Assembly: GCA_905221605.1 (NCBI GenBank)
Contig: CAJNDS010002167.1
Location: forward strand, 336,323-400,322
DNA length: 64,000 nt
Reading direction: 5' to 3'
DNA from: Symbiodinium natans
Lineage: Eukaryota; Sar; Dinophyceae; Suessiales; Symbiodiniaceae
The notes below the pieces were generated by a model. That model did no database searches, was not told where the DNA came from, and saw only the letters and a program-made list of their open reading frames with translations. A program made the translations under genes and the position numbers. Below, one piece after another: positions 36,401-45,578 of this stretch (positions within the stretch are counted from its first letter, which is position 1; each line of letters begins with the position of its first letter).

Positions 36401-36509
36401 GTTGCTCTTGTGTCTAGTGGGTGTTTCCAGTGAAGTCAAGTACAAAAACACAAACTCCGGCACTAAGGCGACTCAAGCCCTCCTGAACCTGAGTCTCGAG
36501 CTTGCTAAG
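36401..36509 (+). CDS. exon island, unknown
   Basis: TTGCTAG| then LLLCLVGVSSEVKYKNTNSG and TKATQALLNLSLELAK. AGCTTGCTAAGACC at its end is repeated 35 bp later across a three-unit CCCTAAA insert, another direct repeat at an exon/array border. Confidence 0.45.
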
Positions 36510-36625
36510 ACCCTAAACCCTAAACCCTAAACCAGCTTGCTAAGACCCTAAACCCTAAACCCTAAACCCTAAACCCTAAACCCTAAACCCTAAACCCTAA
36601 ACCCTAAACCCTAAATTTAAACCCT

Positions 36626-37036
36626 ATCTGGGACGTGGCTCGCCCAGAATTTTCTGGCAGTATCATCAATCTTTCCGGAAAAACAGGTCGCCCCCCCCCC
36701 CCCCCCCCCCAAACCACAACAAGAAAAAAAAGATCGAGTGTAGGTAGTAGAGTGTACTCGTGTATTAAGTTGTTCACTCTAGGGGTTCCTGGGATGGGTT
36801 TTCAGATGTTCTATTTTGTATCTTTCCGTCCGGAGTGGATTCCCAGGAGAAGCCCTCACCATGGCTACTTTCTCGCCCTCTTGATCCCACCCCCCCCCCC
36901 CTCCCCCCCCCCGGGGAGGGATGGTTGGAAAAACGATGGGGAAATGGAAACGATGTTGCCAGAGGGCAGGCAGGATGCCGGAGGCAAAAGATTCGTCTTG
37001 GTAGTTTGCAGCGCCATGCGAAGGTTTTCATCGTGA
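36626..37036 (+). CDS. open frame with two coding islands and poly-C
   Basis: One frame carries IWDVARPEFSGSIINLSGKT, then a poly-C-encoded Pro run, then MFYFVSFRPEWIPRRSPHHG and YFLALLIP, another Pro run, and DAGGKRFVLVVCSAMRRFSS. The two outer islands look coding; the C runs may be intron homopolymers as in F2 elements. Confidence 0.4.
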   Translation: MWDVARPEFSGSIINLSGKTGRPPPPPPQTTTRKKRSSVGSRVYSCIKLFTLGVPGMGFQMFYFVSFRPEWIPRRSPHHGYFLALLIPPPPPSPPPGRDGWKNDGEMETMLPEGRQDAGGKRFVLVVCSAMRRFSS

Positions 37037-37039
37037 TGA

Positions 37040-37400
37040 GAGCGAGGGTGGTAGTAGTAGAGTAGCCTAGTAGTGTAGTAGTAGTAGTTAGTAGCTTGTA
37101 GTAGGAGTAGTAAGTAGTAGTGGTAGAGTAGTTAGTAGTAGTTAGTAGTAGGTAGTAGTACGATGTCGTGGTAGCAGCAGGAGCGAGCAGCCAAGAGTTA
37201 GTAGTAGGTAGTGTAAGTACTAAAAGTAGTAGTAGTGTAGTAGTAGAAGTGTAGTAGGTAGTAGTAGTAGTAGTGGAAGTAGTTAGTCAACTCAGTAGTA
37301 GTAGTTAGTAGTAGTAGAGTAGTAGTCAGTAGTAGAGGTAGTAGTGGTGTAGTGTAGGAGTAGTAGGGAGAGGATAGTAGTAGTAGAGGAGTAGGAGTAG
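37040..37400. repeat. (TAG)n microsatellite
   Basis: About 360 bp of irregular TAG/AGT trinucleotides. It contains stops in all + frames or poly-Ser/Val; no gene. Confidence 0.95.
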
Positions 37401-37518
37401 GAGTAGGAGTGAGGAGAAGGAGAAGGAGCAGCAGGAGAGGAGAGAAGCACAGCAGCGAGCAGCCGAGCAGCGTAGCCAGCTATGCAGCAGCAGCTAGCAG
37501 TTCAGGTGGTGTTGTGCC

Positions 37519-37604
37519 ATGGCCTGGGGTTATGAACAGGTCAAGAAGCAGACGGAACGGCATGTGCTCTTGGAAGCTGGTGATTGGGAGGTGTTGGCTT
37601 TAGG
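37519..37604 (+). CDS. possible first exon
   Basis: GTGCCATGG start: MAWGYEQVKKQTERHVLLEA then GDWEVLALG, running into TTTAGGG. The frame stays open to 37947 but the rest is repeat-like. Unknown. Confidence 0.35.
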
Positions 37605-38226
37605 GATTTGGGGGGGTCTGGCCAAGGTCCTTGAGATTCACTTGAGATTCAGGGTGTGTGCTAGGGTATTGGGGTTTGGGGTTGCAGCGACCAGGAAAAC
37701 TCCCAAACCGGTAAACTCTGCAACCCGCAAACCCGGAAACCTTCAACCCCGAAACCCTAGAACCAATGAGTTTATTGGTTTCAGGGTTGAGTTCGGCTGC
37801 TTGACGACGGTGGCACGCGCATGTCATGGGGGTGAGGGGGTGCCCCAGGATGTAGTGGTTTTTAGGAAATTTTGGCGGGGTTTTTTTCACAAGGTTCCAA
37901 GACTCCAGAAAATAGGGGTTTTTTTTTTTTTAAGGTCCAAGGGTTTTTAGGAGTGTTAGGGTTTTAGGAGTTGCCCCGGGTTGTTTTGGGACCAATTGCC
38001 CCTATGTAGTTTAGGAGGGGGAAGTGGTTTTCGTGTTTTTTTTTGTAGTGAGCTGCCTCTCCAGGCTTGGTGCGGACGGTTCTGGCTTACCCGGGGCTCT
38101 TTAGTTTCCTTCAGTTTAGAGAAGTAACCCTAAACCGAAAACCCTAAACCCTAAACCTAAACCCAAACCCTGAAGTGGCTAGTAGGTATCCCAAAACCTG
38201 CAGCCAAGTCCAGGTACGGTGTTTAG

Positions 38227-38282
38227 GGTGGAAACCGCTGGTTTGCGGCCGTGACCGCGTGGGAGCTAGACCTGCGGGCGGG
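38227..38282 (+). CDS. exon island, unknown
   Basis: TTTAG| then GGNRWFAAVTAWELDLRA, donor G|GTTAGG. The upstream mini-island 38174-38213 (WLVGIPKPAAKS) ends CCAG|GTACGG. Confidence 0.4.
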
Positions 38283-38374
38283 GTTAGGTGTTAGGCTTCG
38301 GGTTTAGGGTTTAGGGTTAGGGTGTAGGGTTCAGGGTTTAGGGTTATACGTTTTGGTTTAGGGGGGTTCTGCAG

Positions 38375-38445
38375 CATGGGGCTTTGAGTGAAAGCTTACC
38401 GGCTGAAGGAATGCTTAGGCCCCCGCCTCATGGATGCCTCTCGGG
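38375..38445 (+). CDS. exon island, unknown
   Basis: TTCTGCAG| then HGALSESLPAEGMLRPPPHG then CLSG, donor G|GTTTAC. Unknown. Confidence 0.4.
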
Positions 38446-38780
38446 GTTTACGGTTTCGGGTTGGGGGGCATTGGTTTTTTAGGGCCTCTTATTAGATGAA
38501 TTCAATTAAAGGGTCCCAAAGTATGGGCCTGTATTCAACGGTCCCTTTGAAGGGGGTCTTCGACACGATTACCTAAACGGCCAGAAGGGGTTGAGTGTAA
38601 GGGTGTGTGGGCCATGTTTGTAACTCTACGTCTAAAAACCCTTCAAACCGCTTACGTTAGAAACACTTAAAACCCTAAACCCTGAACCCTAAATCCCTAA
38701 ACCCTACAGATGTCTCGATGGTTTTCCCTTGGAATCGACGGTGGGTCAATGATGCCATCTTGATGTTCGGTTTATGTTGA

Positions 38781-38870
38781 CGGTGGAGAATACCAATTGG
38801 CATGGCGGACGAGCTCATTTGGCATCCTCTTCTTCTTGGGCAGGCGGGGCATGCAAGATCCTTGTAGGGT
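38781..38870 (+). CDS. open island, two frames
   Basis: LTVENTNWHGGRAHLASSSS or, in the next frame, DGGEYQLAWRTSSFGILFFL. It ends at CTT|GTAGGG; frame undecided. Confidence 0.3.
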
Positions 38871-39107
38871 TGAGGGTTTTGAGGGTTAGGGTTTTTTTAG
38901 TGGTATATCAGGGGGTTTGGGGGTTGAGCTTCCTCTTGCCGGCCTTTTGCCCTACAGCAGGAAGCCCTAAACCCTGAACCCCTAAACCCTTAAACCCCTG
39001 GAACCCTAAAACCCCTACAACCTTAAACCCTACAACACCCCCTAAACCCCCTAACCGAAAACCGCTAACCTTAAACCCCAAACCCCTGAAAAATCAGATC
39101 AGACAGC

Positions 39108-39262
39108 ATGAGCACAAGGAGGGCCCCCTACCTATACTAACTGTAGTTGAAGGGCCCTTATCAAGCATTTAGGATCACGCTTTTAACCCAATTTAGGGTT
39201 TTGCTGATTACGTATAACTCTACTTCTAGCTACGGGGAAAGGCCCCTCCGTGTAGGATCCCT
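39108..39262. mobile_element. F4 TIR element
   Basis: CACAAGGAGGGCCCCC with AACTGTAGTTGAAGGGCCC, and right end AAAGGCCCCTCCGTGTAGGATCC. Confidence 0.75.
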
Positions 39263-39311
39263 AAAGCCCTAAAACCCTATGCCCTAAAACCCTATAACAG
39301 CCTAAACCTAG

Positions 39312-39359
39312 GTCTCGTCGACCATGATCCTGCTTGACGAAGGCTCTTCCTCGGAGAAG
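39312..39359 (+). CDS. exon island, 16 codons
   Basis: AACCTAG| then VSSTMILLDEGSSSEK, donor AAG|GTCCCT, phase 0. Unknown. Confidence 0.4.
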
Positions 39360-39379
39360 GTCCCTTTACGGAGACCGTG

Positions 39380-39650
39380 GTTCTTTGTTCAGGGTTTAGG
39401 TTTGTGTCTTAGATATATTTCTTTTGGGTTTGTACAGTAGGGTTTTTAAATAGATGGTGATAGGGTTTGTAAGTGGTTTGATTAGGGTTTATAAACCATG
39501 GTGAGTACAGGGTTGATAGGGTGGTATAGGGTTATTGGGTGGTTTTGGGTTTTTTTTTTTTTAGGTTTAGGTTTTTTTTTTTTTTTGGTTTTTTTTTAAT
39601 AGGTTTTTTTTTAGGGTTAGGGTTTGTGGTTTAGGGTGGTGTAGGTATTA
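39380..39650. other. T-rich tract
   Basis: Runs of T and G with TTTAGG remnants; no coding island seen. Confidence 0.7.
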
Positions 39651-39827
39651 GCATCTTAAATAGATACCCATAAGGTCATATTTAGTGTAATAGCAAAGAA
39701 AAGAGGAAAGTCGTATGTCGCGACGTCGGGCTGGTGTGGGTACCCTTGTTTGGCAGTTTCTACTCCCTTCTCAGTCTTCGTTTTTGCAATGAGACCCTTA
39801 GGAGAAGCTTGAGCAGTTTCGTGTGAA

Positions 39828-40980
39828 GTGGGGAGGAAACGAAGGGCAGGCGCGACGACCAACACCTACCCAGACGTGGCCCGGTTACAGCCTGGTTTGT
39901 CGCGGCGTGTGCCGACGAGTAGGAGCTCACCACTGATTTCACTGGATCCTACGGACAGGCGGAGCTCATCGGACAGATTAACGCCTTCTTGGGCCTCCAT
40001 CCTGCATGTTTATTACCGTTGATGTCCGGGCGTGTCCTAGATGTCAAACAGCTCGCGCGCATTCGTGACCTGGCTCTATGGTGCGCCTCAGCGCCATGTG
40101 ATTTTGCTCTGCGGGTGTGCCTCTTTTTGTCTTCTGCAAGGAGATCGCTCCGGTGGGCCCTGCTCTGGTGGAAGCTCTACTCCAGCGTACGACGAAGTGG
40201 GTGGGGGGCTACCACCACTTCGAGCATGAGGTGTCCGTTTTCAGAACGGATCTCACAGTTACTCTCCGCGCACTGTGCATTGGTGGCCCTTTTTTTGGTC
40301 CAAGGGCCATTCTCTTCTATGCGAACCTTGATCCTCTCTTTAGGCTCCTCTTTATTCCTCGTTGCGCCACTTATTATCATTGTTCTGATTCGAGGGAAGC
40401 ATACCACCCGGAAAAGAAAACACAAAAAGAAAAGAAAAGGGGGCGGTTTTTCTCGGGACGGGGGAGCTTAGTATACAAAAATATGGGGGGGGGGTATGGG
40501 AAGGTGGATGTAATTGGGGCTACCGACGGTTGGTTCTTGCTGTCGGTGCCTGATCAGATCCTGGGCCAATCGCGGGCACGGGCCGTCTGTATGTCCAAGG
40601 CGATTATCTGGCTGGCTCAACACTAACGTGCCACGGTCAGCGAAAACTCATGATCAGACGCCGTTGTCTTTGTGGGGGGCGTCATGTGGAGCCCGGGCGC
40701 CGGAGGGGGGGCCTACCAAAGCAACACAAGATACTCAATGCCAGAGGGTCCACCGAAACCCTTCAAACAGGACGCTACATACCCACAGACCGAAAAAAAC
40801 TCCTTTTGTTCTACTCACACTGCTCTTGGCAGCTTCCAGAGACCTACGGTGCGTGGAGGTCGGACGAGATGATCTTCTCGGCAATGATGCCCAGGAATGT
40901 CCGAACCGAGGCAGGAGTTGGAGGCCCCCTTGTACGTGAAACGGAGCTCCTGATCAGTAATACTATGAGCCCTCCCTGAG
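39828..40980 (+). pseudogene. array-free region with shifting open frames
   Basis: Coding-like strings occur successively in different + frames: ELIGQINAFLGLHPACLLPL, then CKEIAPVGPALVEALLQRTT with KWVGGYHHFEHEVSVFRTDL, then VDVIGATDGWFLLSVPDQIL, then LPETYGAWRSDEMIFSAMMP. The block lacks arrays and has a homopolymer-rich break near 40430-40500. This fits a decayed gene with frameshifts, or an unrecognised non-LTR element. No diagnostic motif found. Confidence 0.4.
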
Positions 40981-41035
40981 GTTTCTTTTTGTAGACATGT
41001 TTAGGCCCTCCGCCCAAGGAATATATTATTTGATA

Positions 41036-41560
41036 TATATATATATATATATTTTTTTTTTTGATTTATACTTGGATATATATAGTATGTGATATATGGT
41101 GCAGCCGTCGCTGCCCACCCCCACCACGCCCCACCCCACCCCCGCCCGCGCCCCGGCCCACCCCCCACCCCACCCCCCCCCCACGCCCACCCACCCCCCC
41201 CCCCCACCCCCCCCCCCCCCCCCGACCAAACCCCCCCCCACACCCCCCTCCCCCACAACCAAACCCCCCCCCCCCAACCACCCACCGAACCAAACCCACC
41301 CCAAACACCCCCCCCCCGCCCAACCACCACCAACACCCCCCCCCCAACCCCCTCCCCCAACCCCCCCCCCACCCCCACAAACCCTGACCCAAACCCTGAA
41401 CTCTTCCCCCTAAACCCAAAACCCCCAACCCAAACCCCAACCACAGCACCTACAGGGGGGCCCAAACCACAGGGGGGCGGGGCGGGGACCCGGTTGGTTG
41501 GGGGGGTTGGGGGGGTTTGGGGGGGGGGGGGTTTGGGGGGGGGGGGGGGTACCGACACGG
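41036..41560. repeat. AT then C-rich then G-rich low-complexity block
   Basis: (TA)n, about 330 bp of C runs separated by A, then about 100 bp of G runs. Strong quadruplex potential on both strands; apparent Pro/Gly proteins are artefacts. Confidence 0.9.
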
Positions 41561-41599
41561 GACACGGAACCATAAAAATACTGAAGCCCAATCTCCCCT

Positions 41600-41716
41600 G
41601 CTTGTGTAAGTGTGGGGTGTGCAGGGGTGTCAGTTGCGAGCTTTTTGTTGTTCTTGTAACGCGGTGGGTTGGGGGGGAGGGCGTTGAAAATTGGCAAGTC
41701 GACATTATCTGCGCCC
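41600..41716 (+). CDS. island ending at an F3 end
   Basis: CKCGVCRGVSCELFVVLVTR and WVGGEGVENWQVDIICAP, then CCTGGGACTCTCTTTACCTAC, an F3 left end. Cys-rich start. Unknown. Confidence 0.35.
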
Positions 41717-42060
41717 CCCTGGGACTCTCTTTACCTACGTACATCTTCATGGGTTATCCCTACTAATTCAGGGCTAGGTTGCTACGAAACTTTCGGTTAA
41801 ACGCTAGACCCTAAACCCTAGACCCTAGGGTTTAGGGTTTACGGTTTAGGCTTTAGGGTTTAGGGTTTAGGGTTTAGGGTTTAGGGATCCCCAGATGAGG
41901 CTTAAGGGTTTCAGGGTGCAGGGTTTGAGACTCGTGGTCGGGCACACAAATCTGGCAGCACCAGGGGTTTCGGATTTTCAGCACACATCCTCCCCTCCCA
42001 CACACCCCGGTCAAGACCGGAGCCCCATTTTGAAACCAACACCCTCCTCATTCAGCAGTA

Positions 42061-42403
42061 TCACCCACAAGAACCACTAGAACAACCAATGAGACTGATT
42101 TTCTGCGACGTCAACCTGTGCTTCGCGTAGATGCGGGCTTGGACGCCAAGAAGGTTTTTCACCAACAACCCGCAGCAATAAAAACGCCCACACAAGCCAT
42201 CACACCAGCCGCTTGAGAAATGGCGGAAAAGCAGGGGGGCTGAGGGCAGATGAAGCAGCTCGGGCTGGCTTAGCCATGTTTGTCCTGTCAAAAAAACCTG
42301 TCAAAAAAGAGGGCAGCACCCAGTGAACAAAAAATGAGATGAAATAAACCCTGAGGGAAGATGCCTGCGGGCACGATCCCGTTGCCATGGAGCCCTTCTC
42401 CAA
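42061..42403 (-). CDS. minus-strand open island
   Basis: Minus frame from MAKPARAASSALSPPAFPPF (start near 42278) and an offset frame CGLLVKNLLGVQARIYAKHR. A plus frame AGLDAKKVFHQQPAAIKTPT overlaps. Strand undecided. Confidence 0.3.
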
Positions 42404-42444
42404 TCAAGAGGGGGGGGGGGGGGGGGTTGGGTCAAGCCTAGCCC

Positions 42445-42660
42445 TATAAAGCCTATAAACCCTATAAACCCTATAAACCCTATAAACTCTGCAAACCCTA
42501 TAAACCCTATAAAGCCTATAAACCCTATAAACCCTATAAAGCCTAGTAGTTCCTTAACATAGGGCCCTATATATACCCTTTAAGGGAGCATGTAGGGCCC
42601 TATATACCCCTAAACCCTAACCCCTAACCCCTAAACCCTAAACCCTAAACCCTAAACCGC
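42445..42660. repeat. (CCCTATAAA)n and CCCTAAA tracts with F5 fragments
   Basis: A 9-bp variant CCCTATAAA repeated about ten times, then AGGGCCCTATAT pieces typical of F5 cores. Confidence 0.85.
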
Positions 42661-42711
42661 GAAAGGGTCTTATGTAGGGCCCTAATTCCCTCGTTCCCTC
42701 CTAAGAAGCAG
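42545..42711. mobile_element. F5-type element supplying an acceptor
   Basis: Right end CCTAATTCCCTCGTTCCCTC then CTAAGAAGCAG. The left end is degraded and a CCCTAAA array sits inside. Confidence 0.6.
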
Positions 42712-42777
42712 CCCAAAGAGGCCGTGAGGGTCCGGCTCACGCGCTGCCGGAGTCGATCCGAGGAGCCTCTGTCTGAA
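42712..42777 (+). CDS. exon starting at the F5 edge
   Basis: AAGCAG| then exactly 22 codons PKEAVRVRLTRCRSRSEEPL and SE to GAA|GTAGGG, phase 0. Basic/acidic linker; unknown. Confidence 0.5.
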
Positions 42778-43150
42778 GTAGGGTTCAGGGTTTAGGGTTC
42801 AGGGTTCAGGGTTTAGGGTTTAGGGTTTAGGGTTTAGGGTTTAGGGTTTAGGGCTAGGGTTTAGGGTTTAGGGTTTGGGGTTTGGGGTTTAGGGTTTAGG
42901 GTTTATAGGGTGTAGGGTGGAGGGTTGAGGGTTGAGGGTTGATAGGGTTTCGGGAGTCATGGGGGGTGCCCCTTGTACACACTAAGACAACAAATCCTTT
43001 AGAAAGCAACCCCCCAAAAAAGGGTAGCCCCCCCCCCCCCCCCAATTTGCGGAAACCCCCATGTATGGGGTGTAGGGAAGAGGGTTAGGCTCCAGGGTTA
43101 GGGTCTCCTACTGCAAGGCGTGGAGCCTAATTTCAGGGAGCTAAAACACA

Positions 43151-43372
43151 TTGAGTGCGTGGGTTGATTTAGGCTCATTAGATAGGACCCCGAATCCGTT
43201 TGTTTACGGTTTCGGTCTTCTTATGGGCCTAAACCCTAAACCCTGGGTGGAGGCCTTGGAGGGTTGGAACCCTCAAGGGGTAAGCTTCGTCAAACTTGTC
43301 GGGGTGCAAGGGAGAACACTTGGAGGTTCCTGGTACTTGTTAACCAGTTATAAATTATCTTTTAGGGTTTAG
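43151..43372 (+). CDS. open frame, unknown
   Basis: 73 codons including WVDLGSLDRTPNPFVYGFGL and WNPQGVSFVKLVGVQGRTLG. The 3' part enters a TIR element (43316), so only the 5' part is likely coding. Confidence 0.3.
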   Translation: MSAWVDLGSLDRTPNPFVYGFGLLMGLNPKPWVEALEGWNPQGVSFVKLVGVQGRTLGGSWYLLTSYKLSFRV

Positions 43373-43508
43373 GATTTAGGGGTTAGGGAACCAATTAAAA
43401 CTGTACTTATAACCCACTTAGAAGCCCCTTTAGTGCCCTAATGTGGTTATAAGTACAGAAGTAAGTACAGTTCTGAACGGTTAATCAGCAGCATGAACCT
43501 CCAAGTAG
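43316..43508. mobile_element. TIR element
   Basis: ACTTGGAGGTTCCTGG and ATGAACCTCCAAGTA are inverted ends; a second inner inverted pair is CTGTACTTATAACC / GGTTATAAGTACAG. Confidence 0.7.
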
Positions 43509-43800
43509 GGTTTATCTCTTCGACCCTAAGCCCTAAACCCTAACCCCTAAAACCTAAACCCGAAACCCTAAAAGGTTCACAAGTCGCCTCGAGCCTGACA
43601 CAGTCCCAGATAGGGCTGCACAGACTTGGCCAAAAACATCATGTTCAGACGAGTTTCCTTGCAAGGAACATTCTAGGAACAAGCCATCTTTTTTTTTCCT
43701 CGGCCTGTTTCGGCAAAATATATCTTAAATGATCCAGGCACATTATGTTAACGTATTCTTGCTCTTGACATTTGTTGAAAACTTCGCCCATTGTGCTCCG

Positions 43801-44025
43801 TCAACATTGTTCGATGTTGTTTCGAGCCCTGTCGAACCCCCAAATGGTTCGGAGAGGCTCGTCGATGTTTTTCTGGGGTTCGTCGAAGGTTCGGCAGTCA
43901 GCTGGGGACAGGCACTGTAGGAAAGTTCGCCATTTGTGTTGATACTTTCCGTTTGCCGGCCAGTAGTTCTTCAGCGTGAGGGTGCAGGCGAGCACTTTTG
44001 CGAGGGCTGCTCGCGTGGCCGCGTA
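43801..44025 (-). CDS. minus-strand exon, unknown
   Basis: Minus strand: acceptor CTTACAG| then MYAATRAALAKVLACTLTLK, NYWPANGKYQHKWRTFLQCL, SPADCRTFDEP, RTIWGFDRARNNIEQC, stop. Strong GC3 on minus. One of few convincing minus-strand islands. Family unknown. Confidence 0.5.
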   Translation of the reverse strand, partial: YAATRAALAKVLACTLTLKNYWPANGKYQHKWRTFLQCLSPADCRTFDEPQKNIDEPLRTIWGFDRARNNIEQC

Positions 44026-44386
44026 CATGAGAGGGACTGTAAGTTTGGGGAGAAGCAGAGGGAGTAGGAGATAGACGGGTTTAGGGTTTAGGGATGCCCC
44101 GGTGGAATGGTTCTTGCTGTGGAGCGAAAGTGATGCTCTGTCAGTCGAGTCTGAGGCACCCCTCACAAGTAATTCAGACTCTGCCCCAACCCCAGACCTA
44201 ATTCCTTGCAGCTGTTGGCTGGGAATGACGAAGCAATGGCATGGAATAGTATGTAAGGGTAGTAGCAATAACCCCCACACCCTAAAGCCTAAACCCTAAA
44301 CCCTAAACCCTAGACCCTAGACCCTAGACCCTAAACCCTAATCCCTAAACCCTGTCCCTTCATTCCCTACGGAACCCAAACGTAAG

Positions 44387-44499
44387 GGTTTCGCACTCTG
44401 AAAGCCAAGGCCCTGGCACTTGGCGGCTTCATCTTCTTCATCTTGCTATGGACCTGGTACTCTTTGCTCGAACCCCTGGGCTCCGCCATGTTGCAGGCC
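44387..44499 (+). CDS. exon with transmembrane helix
   Basis: ACGTAAG| then FRTLKAKALALGGFIFFILL, WTWYSLLEPLGSAMLQA, donor GCC|GTTAGG. ALGGFIFFILLWTWYSLL is a clear membrane span. Unknown membrane protein. Confidence 0.5.
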
Positions 44500-44562
44500 G
44501 TTAGGGTTTAGGGTTTGGGGTGTAGGGTTTCGGGTTCAGGGTTTAGGGCTTAGGGTTTTTTC

Positions 44563-44680
44563 AATAGCCCAGAGTGGCCCCTATTCTCTTCTTCGGGGTT
44601 GAGGTTCCCTTGCAAGCCCCCTTTTAAATCAATAAAGGGTACCCTCTTTTATCCTAAGTTACACTTGGGTCTATATAGTC
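44563..44680. mobile_element. F1 TIR element, diverged
   Basis: ATAGCCCAGAGTGGCCCC...GAGGTTCCCTTGCAAGC at the left and AAGTTACACTTGGGTCTATA at the right. Confidence 0.6.
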
Positions 44681-44793
44681 TCCTTAGCTTAGGACTTCCG
44701 GCCAGTTTTGGGGTTTCTTTTTAAAGAAGCCCAAGGAAACATGGAACATGAAACATGATATACCTGTGTAAGAGCTTGCTAAGGGGAGACTAA
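44679..44793. mobile_element. TIR element
   Basis: AGTCTCCTTAGCTTAGGAC and GAGCTTGCTAAGGGGAGACT inverted ends, adjoining the F1 copy. Confidence 0.7.
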
Positions 44794-44818
44794 AGGAATG
44801 GCAGGGTTCAAGATTTAG

Positions 44819-44867
44819 GGATGGCGGTGTAGCGGCCGATCCAAGATTGATGATGGGCTCGTTTGAA
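44819..44867 (+). CDS. exon island, 16 codons
   Basis: ATTTAG| then DGGVAADPRLMMGSFE, donor GAA|GTTTGA. Unknown. Confidence 0.35.
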
Positions 44868-45003
44868 GTTTGATGTGGTGCCCTAAAGTACGTAAGGAGT
44901 ATTCGACAGAAAGAGGGAACCCTCGTGTGTGAATGCTTCGGGGCTGAACCCTTAACCCTAAACCCCTAATCCCCTAAACCCTAAACTCTAAACCCTGAGG
45001 CAG

Positions 45004-45099
45004 GCTCCAAGTCGAACAGGGGCCCGGTTCACTTCGTAGCAAGACCGCGAAAACCGCAAGCCCTCTCGCGAGCCGTATGCACCATTCTCACATCGAGGG
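45004..45099 (+). CDS. exon island beside the retroelement
   Basis: CAG| then LQVEQGPGSLRSKTAKTASP and LASRMHHSHIEG to a TTTAGGG donor; the copia element is inserted 9 bp further on, i.e. within the intron array. Confidence 0.4.
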
Positions 45100-45108
45100 G
45101 TTTAGGGT

Positions 45109-45359
45109 CTCGCGTGGGCAGGAAGCTCCACAGCGGGGTTACGCAGGGTTCTCTTTTCCACCAAGCAGGAACAACACAACAAACAACAAGACAAGACATG
45201 TTCTGATAGGAGTCTGTGTCCTATAACGTCTGTGCTCATACTGTACACTATACATATGCGATTTCTAAAAAGAGAACTTGCTGGTGGCCTGGGCCCCTGT
45301 AGACCTTGGGCCATGTGATAGCAGCATAACTCTGAACATGAACTCTTTGTGCACTCGCG
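45109..45359 (-). repeat. 3' LTR of the copia element
   Basis: 251 bp, begins and ends with the same hexamer (CTCGCG on +, CGCGAG in element orientation) instead of the usual TG...CA; TG/CA lie just inside it. Preceded in element orientation by a purine tract. Confidence 0.92.
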
Positions 45360-45369
45360 CTCCCCCTTG
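45360..45369 (-). other. polypurine tract
   Basis: In element orientation AAGGGGGAG directly abuts the 3' LTR, the expected plus-strand DNA primer site. Confidence 0.75.
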
Positions 45370-45578
45370 GTGACGCGTCACCAACTGTATGACGGGAGGC
45401 AAAGCATCATCATTCCAAATGTCGAATAGGGCTCTCACTGGATCCTGCGGCCTGGGATGCTTTCCCGGCAGGGTCAAGTGTAGCCTCGTTGAAGCAAAAT
45501 GCTTCGTTGAAGATGGGTTCGATATGCCTCAGTCCGGCCTGGAGTGTTTCCCCGGCATGGGTGAAGCAAAAAACTCAT

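Noticed and set aside
41001-41766. Overlapping 90-250 codon Pro-rich and Gly-rich frames
   Set aside because: Low-complexity C and G runs; only 41600-41716 has protein-like composition.
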